In this document: positions 25,916 through 33,534 of the stretch, piece by piece | Numbering within the stretch: position 1 is the first letter of the stretch | Layout of the letters: the number at the start of each line of letters is the position of its first letter | Assembly (NCBI GenBank): GCA_046346665.1 | Contig: JAXMHQ010000004.1 | Location: 1 to 64,000 of the forward strand | DNA: 64,000 bases | Direction: 5' to 3' | Source: JAXMHQ01 sp046346665 | GTDB taxonomy: Bacteria > Verrucomicrobiota > Verrucomicrobiia > Limisphaerales > JAXMHQ01 | Notes under the pieces: model-generated | The model's database searches: none | Told to the model about the DNA's origin: nothing | The model's input: only the letters and a program-made list of their open reading frames with translations | Made by a program: the position numbers and the translations under genes

Positions 25916-26046
25916 GCCGCGATTGTGAAATCGCGGATGGGAGCGGGTTTTTGCCTGGGGACCGCAATCTGACGATTGCGGCTACGGCGCGGACGGCGGG
26001 ACGCCGTCCCTACCAAGGGGACCGCGATCTCACGATCGCGGCTACG
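25916..26046. repeat. CCGC-hairpin array (three copies) with an extra GGACGGCG hairpin
   Basis: CCGCGATT-GTGA-AATCGCGG (25917-25936), CCGCAATC-TGAC-GATTGCGG (25962-25981) and CCGCGATC-TCAC-GATCGCGG (26022-26041). Between the last two lies GGACGGCG-GGA-CGCCGTCC (25991-26009). The second and third copies are followed by CTACG. All stems are perfect although the inner base pairs differ. Confidence 0.8.
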
Positions 26047-26180
26047 AGGGGCGTTAAAATCAATTAATTTGAGGAAAAAGTTCCGGAGATGGGGTATGGT
26101 GGGATGGGGATATTGTTTTCAGGGAAGGAGTTATTCAATAGTGAAGCCGGGCCGGAGTGGAATGGAAGTTGAGGTGTTTT

Positions 26181-26577
26181 ATGTCGGAGGGGATTGCGAG
26201 AAAGTTGCGGATATTGGTTGTGGACGACGAGGAAGTGGTGCGGAATTGTCTGGCGCTGCTGTTGTCGTTAGACGGCCACCGGGTGGAGCTTGCGCCGGGA
26301 GCGAGGGAGGGGTTGGCGATGTTCGAGCCGGGGAAAGTACGATCTTGTGTTCACGGATTACGTGATGCCGGGGATGGGCGGCACGGAACTGGTGGAAGAG
26401 ATCCACAAACGTTGTCCGTCGCAACCGGTGATCATGGTGACGGCGCAGGCGACGGAATTGAGGCGTCAGAACGCGGTGCCGAAAGGGGTGGATTGCCTGG
26501 TGGACAAGCCCTTTGGGCTGGAGGATGTGAGGGGGGCGGTGAGGGGGGTGATGCCGGAGCGGTCGCTGGCGGCGTAG
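26181..26577 (+). pseudogene. Single-receiver response regulator, frameshifted near 26337
   Basis: The first frame from ATG 26181 (spaced after GAGGTG, a usable Shine-Dalgarno) gives the receiver start LRILVVDDEEVVRNCLALLL to about residue 52. The rest lies in the +1 frame: YDLVFTDYVMPGMGGTELVE (phospho-acceptor Asp), VIMVTAQ, DCLVDKPFG (conserved Lys) and a short end PERSLAA. Joined, they make a complete canonical receiver of about 131 aa with no output domain. The shift falls at the G after GGGAAA (26331-26337), so a single extra base explains it. It could be a natural mutation or a sequence error. CCGC hairpins flank it upstream and a palindromic mosaic follows its stop. Confidence 0.75.
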
Positions 26578-26581
26578 ATCA

Positions 26582-26690
26582 GTGCGGAATGGAAGAATGC
26601 GGAGTGCGGAATCCTGGCGGCCACTTTGACGCGCGGAATGCGCGCCATGCCGCGAGGATTCCGCACTCCGCACTCCGAATTCCGCATTTT
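26582..26690. repeat. Nested palindromic mosaic element, GCGGA-word type
   Basis: The left arm has AATGCGGAGTGCGGAATCC then TGGCGGC (26597-26622). The right arm has CGCGAGGATTCCGCACTCC and GCACTCCGAATTCCGCATT (26651-26688). The centre contains GCGCGGAATGCGCGC. It exactly fills the gap between the convergent response regulator and GH94 genes and uses the same words as the 5127-5354 element. Confidence 0.75.
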
Positions 26691-26693
26691 CCA

Positions 26694-29072
26694 TTACATT
26701 TCGGCGACGATTTCGTTTTCGGCTTTGAGGCGGGTGACGGGGACGAGGCTGCCTTCGAGCGGTTCGCCGTTGAGCGTGAGTTTGCGGATGCCTTTCTGGG
26801 AACCGGCGGGGTTGAGAACGCGGATATGGAGTTTCCGGTTGCGGAAGGTTCGGTCCATGGTGAATTCCTTCCAATCGGAGGGGATGCAGGGATCGATGCG
26901 GAGTCCGTCGAGTTCGGGCCGGATGCCGAGGAGCCAGTGGGTGGCGCTGTAGTAGCTCCAGGAGGCGGTGCCGGAGAGCCACGGGACGCGGGCGGCGCCC
27001 TGGTTAACGTTGAATTGGGAGTAGGTGGTCTGGCAATGGACGTAAGGTTCCACCTGGCGGAGTTCGGCGCGGTCGTTGTAGGCGGACGGCATGAAGGAGC
27101 GGTAATATTCCCAGGCCTGGTTGCCGTTGCCGTGGAGGCATTCGGCCATGACGGCCCAGCCCTGGGTGTGATTGAAGATGCCGGCGTTTTCCTTGATGCC
27201 GGCGTTGAACAGGGTGGCCTTCATGATCTCCGGGTTGGCCTTGATGAATGGCGGGGCGCACAGCATCAGGCCGTAAGGCGTCGCCAGCTTCTCCTTCATC
27301 GTGCGCAGGGCCGTCTGTGCCTGCCCGGGCGTGGCGGCGCCGCTGAGGATCGCCCACACCTGCGTGTTCATGTAAACCTGGCCTTCGGGGAAATTCTTCG
27401 TGCCGTAAATCGTGCCGTCCTGGCCGATCGCCCAGATGAACCATTCCCCGTCCCAGCAAACCTTCTGAATGAGCGCGTCCAGCCTGGCGAGTTCCGACCG
27501 GGCCCACGCGGCTTCGGCGGGAATTCCCAGCCGGTCGGCAACGCCGGCGTAGACGTCGAGTCCCATTCGCAACTGGAACGCGACGAACACGCTTTCGCCG
27601 TGGTAACCGAGCCGGATGCAGTCGTTCCAGTCGGCCGAGAGTCCGCAGGGCAGGCCGTTGCGGCCGGTGCGTTCCAGGTTGAACTCGAGTGCGCGGCGGA
27701 GATGTCCGAGGACCGTGGCCTCGCCCTTGTCGGCGTAGGGCAGGGTTTTCCGGTAGAAATCGAGGTCGCCGGTTTCGGCGACGTAGGCGGGAACGGCGTT
27801 GAAGAACCAGAGGCAATCGTCGCTGCGGTATTCGTCCTCGGGGGGCGGGGCTTCGTGACCGGGGCGGTGGGAGAACGGCTTGATGACGGGGATGGCGCCG
27901 CCGTTGGCGAGCTGGCCGGTGAGCATGAGTTCGAGCCGGCCGCGGACGCCCTCCTTGAGGAGCGGGATGGCGCCTAACATGTCCTGGACGGTGTCTCGGA
28001 ACCCGAGCCCGTCGCGTTCGCCGTTGTAGACGAGGGAGGCGGCGCGCGACCAGGAGTAGGTGATCAGGGCATTGTAGGCGTTCCAGACGTTGACCATGTG
28101 GTCGAGGTTTTCGTCGGGGGTGCGGACGCTGAGATTGGACAGGGGTGCGTGCCAGGCGGCCTTGAGTTTCTGGAGTTCGCTTTCGCAGCGGGCGGGGTTG
28201 CCGAATTCGGCGACGGTTTTTTTGCCGTGGGACGCGACGGTGCCGAGCCCGAGCAGGACGATCAATTCGCGTGTTTCGCCCGGGGCGAGGGGGAGGTCGG
28301 CCTGGAGGCCGCCGCAGACGTTGTCGCCTTCGGCGAGAAAATTGGAGCAGCGCCCGGCGGCGACGACGGCGGGGGCGGCGTAGCCTCCGTAAGAGCCGAG
28401 GAATTTTTCGCGGACGGTTTCGTACCCGGCGAGCGGGGCGCCGGCGAGGGCCATCCAGGTGCGGTTGCAGCCCGTGAGGTCGCCGTTGAAATCGTAATTC
28501 GGATTGCACGTGACGCCGAGGATGCCGTCCTCGAGGGTGGCGCGGGTGATGAACTGGGAATACTGGAGGTTGACGAGGTCCTGGTAGGTGGACCAGAGGT
28601 TGGCGAATTCGCAGTAAGTGAACACGGACAATTCGCGTTTGCGGTCGGAGCGGTTGGTGACGCGGAGGCGCCAGTATTCGAACGTCTGGCCGAGCGCGAC
28701 GAAGTAGGTGGCCTCGGTGTGGATGCCGGAGTAATCGGCCTCGATGGCGGTGTAGGCGGTGCCGTGGCGGCAGACGCTGCGGTAGCGGTCGAGCGGCTTG
28801 CCGACGGGCTGCCAGGAAGCGCTCCAGAAATCGCCGTCCTGGCGGTCGCGCAGGTAGAAATATCGGCCGGGCTGTTCGAGCGGGATGGAGTTGAAGCGCA
28901 TGCGCAGGAACCTTCCGGTGGCGGCGCTTTTATAGAAGCTATAGCCGCCGGCGTGGTTCGTGATGATGGCGCCGTATTCGGTGCTGCCGAGGTAATTGCT
29001 CCAGGGGCGGGGGGTATCCGGCTGGGTGATCACGTATTCCCGGGAGGCGTCGTCGAAGTGGCCGTATTTCAT
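26694..29072 (-). CDS. GH94 glycoside phosphorylase (cellobiose phosphorylase-like)
   Basis: 792 aa from ATG 29072 (MKYGHFDDASREYVITQP), where family homology begins. An ATG at 29204 would add 44 residues encoded by repeat sequence. There is no signal peptide, so the protein is cytoplasmic, as expected for a phosphorylase. GH94 hallmarks are PRPWSNYLGSTEYGAIIT near the N-terminus, NRSDRKRELSVFTYCEFANL, the (alpha/alpha)6 segment YNGERDGLGFRDTVQDML, and LSADWNDCIRLG carrying the catalytic Asp. The family cleaves a beta-glucoside such as cellobiose with phosphate to glucose 1-phosphate plus sugar. The exact substrate is unresolved. It would suit oligosaccharides released by the GH5/GH74 enzymes at the right end. 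Confidence 0.92.
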   Translation of the reverse strand: MKYGHFDDASREYVITQPDTPRPWSNYLGSTEYGAIITNHAGGYSFYKSAATGRFLRMRFNSIPLEQPGRYFYLRDRQDGDFWSASWQPVGKPLDRYRSVCRHGTAYTAIEADYSGIHTEATYFVALGQTFEYWRLRVTNRSDRKRELSVFTYCEFANLWSTYQDLVNLQYSQFITRATLEDGILGVTCNPNYDFNGDLTGCNRTWMALAGAPLAGYETVREKFLGSYGGYAAPAVVAAGRCSNFLAEGDNVCGGLQADLPLAPGETRELIVLLGLGTVASHGKKTVAEFGNPARCESELQKLKAAWHAPLSNLSVRTPDENLDHMVNVWNAYNALITYSWSRAASLVYNGERDGLGFRDTVQDMLGAIPLLKEGVRGRLELMLTGQLANGGAIPVIKPFSHRPGHEAPPPEDEYRSDDCLWFFNAVPAYVAETGDLDFYRKTLPYADKGEATVLGHLRRALEFNLERTGRNGLPCGLSADWNDCIRLGYHGESVFVAFQLRMGLDVYAGVADRLGIPAEAAWARSELARLDALIQKVCWDGEWFIWAIGQDGTIYGTKNFPEGQVYMNTQVWAILSGAATPGQAQTALRTMKEKLATPYGLMLCAPPFIKANPEIMKATLFNAGIKENAGIFNHTQGWAVMAECLHGNGNQAWEYYRSFMPSAYNDRAELRQVEPYVHCQTTYSQFNVNQGAARVPWLSGTASWSYYSATHWLLGIRPELDGLRIDPCIPSDWKEFTMDRTFRNRKLHIRVLNPAGSQKGIRKLTLNGEPLEGSLVPVTRLKAENEIVAEM

Positions 29073-29456
29073 AATTGCGGTCCAGAAGTTGGCGGAAGCG
29101 CGGGGCAAAAGCAATGCGCAGGAAGACGGAAAAGCGGTTGAATTGCCAAGCCGGAACAATTCAGTTGAAAAGGCTTTTAGCCACGGATGAACACGGATGG
29201 ACACGGATAAAAAGCTGCCGCATTGGTTCGGCTGTTTGAACCTTTAACGGCATCGAGCGCGACGAAAAGGGCTGTCGAAAATAAGGCTCGCACGGATTCG
29301 GGGCTTGTGGTTAATTTTGCCGCAGGTCGGTGGAAAGGGTGCCGGGCGCGCCAATCGATGTCGTTGCATTTTTTTGGATGCACGGCGAAACAGCGGTTCG
29401 GCTAAGGTGGCGGAGTTGATTCGAGTTGTTGGTGGTGAGCCGCGCGGCGAGACCTT
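29073..29456. other. 384-bp divergent intergenic region with one word-repeat arm
   Basis: Between the divergent GH94 and plsY genes. It holds a single arm of the word CACGGATGAA/CACGGATGGA (29178-29217) with no mirrored partner that I can find. The rest shows no gene, hairpin or obvious promoter that I can support. Confidence 0.5.
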
Positions 29457-30104
29457 ATGTCATGGACTGATGTTTTGAATTCGGCGGAATGGAACCGGGC
29501 CGGGGGGGTGTTTCTCGCTGCGTACGTTTTGGGCTGCCTGACGGCTGGGTATTATCTCGTTCGATTCCTGGCGGACGCGGACATTCGCGAGCTGGGGAGC
29601 GGGAGTGTGGGGGCGCGGAACGTGGGGCGGGTGCTGGGGAAGACGGGATTTTTCCTGACGGTTTTGTGTGATTTCAGCAAGGGCGCGCTGGCGGTGTGGG
29701 GGGCGCGGCATTTTTTGGGTGAGGAGCGGCTGGCGGCGATTGCGATGGCGGGAGTGGTGGTGGGTCACATCTGGCCGGTTCAACTTCGATTTCACGGCGG
29801 CAAGGGGATGGCGACGTCGCTGGGGGCGCTGCTGGTATTGGATCCTCATTTGGCGGGTGTTTTTGTGATCCTGATGCTGCCGTTGCTGGTGGTGCTGCGT
29901 CGTGTGGCATTGTCGGCGGTGGTGGCGCTGGGGCTGGTGCCGCTGGCGGGATTTTTCCTGGACCATTCGCCCGCGCGGCTGCTGGGCATTTCCGTGGCGG
30001 CCATCGCGGTATTGATCGGCCATCGCAAGAATGTATTGGATGAATTGATCCAGCCGGGCGCGTCGCGGCCGCTGGAAGCTGAACCTGATCGATCGAAATT
30101 ATGA
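29457..30104 (+). CDS. plsY: Glycerol-3-phosphate acyltransferase PlsY
   Basis: 215 aa, about five transmembrane helices. PlsY motifs are present: IRELGSGSVGARNVGRVLG (motif 1), VVGHIWPVQLRFHGGKGMAT (motif 2, acyl-phosphate binding) and a later GHRKN near the C-terminus. PlsY moves an acyl group from acyl-phosphate to glycerol-3-phosphate at the inner membrane, the first step of phospholipid synthesis. The divergence of some positions from canonical PlsY (for example the start of TM1) leaves room for a paralogue with another acceptor. Its stop overlaps the next gene by 4 bases (ATGA), so it is translated with the GNAT-aminotransferase fusion. Confidence 0.88.
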   Translation: MSWTDVLNSAEWNRAGGVFLAAYVLGCLTAGYYLVRFLADADIRELGSGSVGARNVGRVLGKTGFFLTVLCDFSKGALAVWGARHFLGEERLAAIAMAGVVVGHIWPVQLRFHGGKGMATSLGALLVLDPHLAGVFVILMLPLLVVLRRVALSAVVALGLVPLAGFFLDHSPARLLGISVAAIAVLIGHRKNVLDELIQPGASRPLEAEPDRSKL

Positions 30105-31726
30105 GCACGCGGCAACCGCTGGTATTCAAGTGCGCCTCGGAGGACTGGGAGTTCGAGGCGATTCACCGGCTGAACTACAAGACGTTCGTCGAGGAAATCC
30201 CGCAGCACCAGTCCTCGCCCACGCAGCGGCTCGTGGACAAGTTCCATTCGCAGAACACCTACCTGATCGCGCTGGCGGGACGGAAGCTGGTCGGCATGCT
30301 GGCGGTGCGCGGCGACCGTCCGTTTTCGCTCGACCAGAAGCTGGAGAACCTGGATTCGTTCCTGCCGCCCGGGCGCACGATTTGCGAGATCCGGCTGCTG
30401 GCAGTGGAGCGGAAATTTCGCGGGGCGCAGGTGTTGCAGGGCATTCTCGCGCTGCTGTGGCAGCATGGGGTGGAACGCGGTTACGACCTGGCGATCATTT
30501 CCGGTACGACGCGGCAGTTCCGGCTTTACCAGCATCTCGGCTTCGTGCCGTTCGGGCCCGTGGTCGGGTCCGGCGACGCGCAATTCCAGCCGATGTTCAT
30601 CACGCTGGAGACTTTTGAAACCACGGCCCGGGAATTCCTGCGCTCCTCCCCGGCCCGGTCTTTTCAACCGAGCGCGGTGAATTTCCTCCCCGGCCCGGTG
30701 GCGATCCGGCGTGAGGTCCGCCGCGCTTTCGAGCAGGCGCCCGAATCGCATCGGGGCGACGCGTTCATGAAGGATTTCGCCGCCGTGCGACAGATTTTGT
30801 GCGGGCTGACGAAAGCGGGGCGGGTGGAGTTGATGATGGGATCGGGGACGCTGGCCAACGACGTGATCGGCGCGCAGATTTCGCTGGAAGGCGCGCGCGG
30901 CCTCGTCCTGAGCAACGGCGAATTCGGCAGCCGGCTCATCGACCAGGCCCGGCGGTTCCGGCTGGACTTCGAGCCGGTGGAATTCGAGTGGGGCCAGGCG
31001 CTGGACCTGAAGGCGGCTCGGAAGGCGATGGAACTGCACTCGCCGAAATGGGTCTGGTGCACGCACTGCGAGACCTCGACGAGCGTGCTCAATGATATCG
31101 AGTCGTTGAAAGCGTTGTGCGCGGAGTTCAACGCGAAGCTTTGCCTGGACTGCATCAGCTCCCTCGGCACGCTGCCGTTGGACCTGACCGGCGTCTACAT
31201 GGCGTCGGGTTCCAGCGGCAAGGGGCTTCGATCCTACCCCGGCGTGTCGATGGTGTTTCACCATCAGCCGGTCGCGCCGATGCCCGAACATTTGCCGCGC
31301 TACCTGGACCTCGGTTATTACGCCGAGCAACAGGGTGTGCCGTTCACATTTTCGTCCAACCTGCTGCACGCGCTGCACGCGGCGATCAAGCATGTCGACT
31401 GGGACCGGCGCTTTTCGGGCCTGGTCGAGCTGTCGGGCTTCCTGCGCCAGGAGCTGTCGGGAATGGGATTCGAACTGGTCGGCGCCGGCGCGGTCGCGTC
31501 GCCCGCCGTCGTCACCATCGCGCTGCCGCCTGACATGAAATCGGCTGCCGTTGGCGATTCGCTCCAGGAATCCGGCTACCTGGTGAGCTGCAACAGCGCC
31601 TACCTGCGGGGCAAGAACTGGATCCAGGTCTGCCTGATGGGCGAGTGCACGAGCGAGAAGGTGGTGTCGCTGCTGAACGCCATGAAGCGGATCTGCGTGC
31701 GCAGAACCTCCAAGGTAAGCGTTTGA
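30101..31726 (+). CDS. GNAT acyltransferase fused to class V aminotransferase
   Basis: 541 aa. Residues about 1-190 are a GNAT domain of the kind found in N-acyl amino acid synthases (AIHRLNYKTFVEEIPQH; ICEIRLLAVERKFRGAQVLQ; YQHLGFVPFG). Residues about 195-541 are a class V PLP aminotransferase of the alanine-glyoxylate type: LPGPVAIRREVRRAF, MMGSGTLANDVIGAQ, THCETSTSVLNDIE, and the PLP lysine in ASGSSGKGLRSYPG. One enzyme could therefore transaminate an amino acid and acylate it or a neighbour. Coupling to plsY suggests a lipid or N-acyl amino acid product. The chemistry is inference. The N-terminal motif YKTFVEEIPQHQ is the strongest pointer to the acyl-transfer family. Confidence 0.85.
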   Translation: MSTRQPLVFKCASEDWEFEAIHRLNYKTFVEEIPQHQSSPTQRLVDKFHSQNTYLIALAGRKLVGMLAVRGDRPFSLDQKLENLDSFLPPGRTICEIRLLAVERKFRGAQVLQGILALLWQHGVERGYDLAIISGTTRQFRLYQHLGFVPFGPVVGSGDAQFQPMFITLETFETTAREFLRSSPARSFQPSAVNFLPGPVAIRREVRRAFEQAPESHRGDAFMKDFAAVRQILCGLTKAGRVELMMGSGTLANDVIGAQISLEGARGLVLSNGEFGSRLIDQARRFRLDFEPVEFEWGQALDLKAARKAMELHSPKWVWCTHCETSTSVLNDIESLKALCAEFNAKLCLDCISSLGTLPLDLTGVYMASGSSGKGLRSYPGVSMVFHHQPVAPMPEHLPRYLDLGYYAEQQGVPFTFSSNLLHALHAAIKHVDWDRRFSGLVELSGFLRQELSGMGFELVGAGAVASPAVVTIALPPDMKSAAVGDSLQESGYLVSCNSAYLRGKNWIQVCLMGECTSEKVVSLLNAMKRICVRRTSKVSV

Positions 31727-31731
31727 CATCC

Positions 31732-31839
31732 CGGGAGGGGCGCGTCCCCGCGTCCCCATCTGAACGGGTTGCGCCCGAGTCCGGTTTGGATTTTCAGGAA
31801 AGGCGGAGGTTTGGGCCGGCGAGGACGCCGTCCCTCCCG
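31732..31839. repeat. Inverted repeat with GGGAGGG-ACGCGTCC blocks
   Basis: CCGGGAGGGGCGCGTCCCC near 31732-31750 faces GAGGACGCCGTCCCTCCCG at 31821-31839. The same GACGCCGTCCCTCCCG block recurs at the 3' end of ispG (about 36695-36713) and inside ybeY (38962-38981, variant). Confidence 0.55.
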
Positions 31840-31881
31840 ATTGGATTTGACGTTCCCGCCCTGCGCGGACTTAATTCTCCC

Positions 31882-32241
31882 ATGCGAGCATGGATCCTCC
31901 TGTTGATTCTCACCGCCGCAGTTTTTGTCCAGGGATGCGCGACCGGGAAGTCCGGCGGGTCTGATGCCTCGGCCGCCGGCAAGAGTTCGGCGGGTGCGAC
32001 GGCGCCGGTGGTGACGCCGGATTTCAGCCTGGTGGGCCGGGTGACGTGGGTGAACAAGGATTTGCAATTTGTTGTGATCACCTTTCCGCTGGGACAGATG
32101 CCGCCGTTGGATCGGCGGATGGCCGTTTACCGCGGCAAGCTGAAGGTGGGCGAGGTGCGGATCACGGGTCCGCAGGGCGACGATAATATTGTGGGGGACA
32201 TCACCGCGGGCGAGGCGGGGATGGGGGACACGATCCGCTGA
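31882..32241 (+). CDS. Small predicted lipoprotein, 119 aa
   Basis: The ATG at 31882 begins MRAWILLLILTAAVFVQGC, a lipoprotein signal with lipobox VQGC; upstream in-frame sequence is repeat DNA. The mature part is Ser/Ala/Gly-rich, then forms a small beta domain (FSLVGRVTWVNKDLQFVVIT; RMAVYRGKLKVGEVRITGPQ; NIVGDITAGEAGMGDTIR). That pattern resembles short conserved outer-membrane-anchored proteins common in Verrucomicrobiota. Function is unknown. It ends flush with the convergent gene at 32242. Confidence 0.8.
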   Translation: MRAWILLLILTAAVFVQGCATGKSGGSDASAAGKSSAGATAPVVTPDFSLVGRVTWVNKDLQFVVITFPLGQMPPLDRRMAVYRGKLKVGEVRITGPQGDDNIVGDITAGEAGMGDTIR

Positions 32242-32586
32242 TCAGTTTTCCGAGGCCGGCCGGGATTCCTCCTCGATCGGCTGTTCGGCGAGCGGCGTGA
32301 CGGTGCGCGGGAGGGCCTGCTTCTGGTAAGGCGAATGCAGGTTGAAATAAATGCCGCACAACGGCCGCGGATCGTCGTTCTGGCTGAGAATCACCGTGAC
32401 ATGCTTGTCGAGCGCGATGCCGTGCCGCAATTGGGGTCCGCGGCTTTCGTACGCGCGAATCGCTTTCGTCATCAGCGAGATGAGCGAAGCGGCGAACTCC
32501 TCCGGGCTCTTGTCTATGCAGATGACGTAATGTTCATACGCCTTCAATGCCTCGGCAATTTCCCGCTGGAACGTGTCTACAGTCAC
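32242..32586 (-). CDS. Hypothetical protein, 114 aa
   Basis: Start is uncertain. GTG at 32586 (VTVDTFQREIAEALKAYEHY) is preferred over a TTG at 32646, because the extra 20 residues look non-coding. The protein is soluble: helix (FQREIAEALKAYEHYVI), helix (FAASLISLMTKAIRAYESRG), then strands (KHVTVILSQ; CGIYFNLHSPY). No known motif is evident. The order (two helices then a beta hairpin) might suit a small regulatory domain, but I assign no function. It is on the same strand as, and 62 bases downstream of, yggS. Confidence 0.6.
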   Translation of the reverse strand: MTVDTFQREIAEALKAYEHYVICIDKSPEEFAASLISLMTKAIRAYESRGPQLRHGIALDKHVTVILSQNDDPRPLCGIYFNLHSPYQKQALPRTVTPLAEQPIEEESRPASEN

Positions 32587-32648
32587 GTCTCCAAGATAAG
32601 TCGGACGGCGGAAATGTGAAGCGAAAAAGTCACCGCAACGTTGCAAAT

Positions 32649-33359
32649 TCAGACGGCACTCTTTAAGTCTGCGGGCGCTTTTTGCCGTTTGCCGAACAAT
32701 ATTGTGCCAAGCCGGATCAGGGTGGATCCTTCCTCGATGGCGATTTCGAAGTCGTCGGACATTCCCATGCTGAGGGTGGGCAGGGGTGCGCCGAGGGATT
32801 GTTCGCAGCGTTCCTTGAGTTCCCGCAGTTTTTGGAAGTGCGGGCGGGACTGTTCGGGGTTGGGCGACCAGGGGGGCACGGCCATAAGACCGTGGATTTC
32901 GAGCCGGCGCAGGTTGTTCAGGGCGGGAAGGTCGGCCAGGACCGAGGCGGGCGGGTAGCCGAACTTGCTGGATTCACCGGCGATGTTGACTTCGAGCAGG
33001 ATCGGGAGGGTGCGGGCGGCGGATTCGGCGCGTTTCTGGAGTTCCTGGGCCAGGTTGAGGCTGTCGACGCTCTGGATCATTTCGCAGAATTGAACGGCGT
33101 CGCGGGCTTTGTTGGATTGGAGATGGCCGATCATGTGCCATCGGAGGCGTCCGGGGCAGAGGGGGATTTTGGCTTTGAGTTCCTGGACCTTGCTTTCACC
33201 GAAGATGCCGAAACCGAGCGCGGCGGCACGCGTGATGACTTCGGGCGGATGGCCCTTGGTGACCGGGAGCAGCAGGACGGAATCGGGGCTGCGCCCGGCG
33301 CGGTCGCAGGCCCGGGCGATGCGTTCCCGGACGGTGGCGAAATTCTGTTCGAGATCCAT
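32649..33359 (-). CDS. yggS: YggS/PROSC family PLP-binding protein
   Basis: 236 aa from ATG 33359 (MDLEQNFATVRERIARAC). The PLP lysine is in LLPVTKGHPPEVI. Other family features are FGESKVQELKAK, RWHMIGHLQSNKARDAV, the GLMAVPPW strand, and SMGMSDDFEIAIEEGSTLIR with the phosphate-binding GSTLIRLGTILFG. The family keeps PLP homeostasis and affects amino-acid pools; it is cytoplasmic and has no known catalytic reaction. The C-terminal KAPADLKSAV differs from family ends and may be repeat-derived. A CCGC hairpin lies just upstream. Confidence 0.93.
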   Translation of the reverse strand: MDLEQNFATVRERIARACDRAGRSPDSVLLLPVTKGHPPEVITRAAALGFGIFGESKVQELKAKIPLCPGRLRWHMIGHLQSNKARDAVQFCEMIQSVDSLNLAQELQKRAESAARTLPILLEVNIAGESSKFGYPPASVLADLPALNNLRRLEIHGLMAVPPWSPNPEQSRPHFQKLRELKERCEQSLGAPLPTLSMGMSDDFEIAIEEGSTLIRLGTILFGKRQKAPADLKSAV

Positions 33360-33427
33360 TGAGGCGAAGATAGCGTGGAAGGATTTGGCAGGACAGGGGA
33401 AATGTCGCGGCGACGATGGGATGGGGA

Positions 33428-33453
33428 CCGCGATCTCGCGATCGCGGCTACGG
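33428..33453. repeat. CCGC-hairpin dispersed repeat, single copy
   Basis: CCGCGATC-TCGC-GATCGCGG followed by CTACGG, in the divergent gap between yggS and rseP. The inner loop here can also pair, making a nearly continuous palindrome. Confidence 0.7.
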
Positions 33454-33534
33454 AGGGAGGCCTTGGAATACGAAGTTGCGGTGGGAGTCGTGTCGGCTAT
33501 ATTGGCGCGCGATGCGAGCACCCCGTCTGAACGA

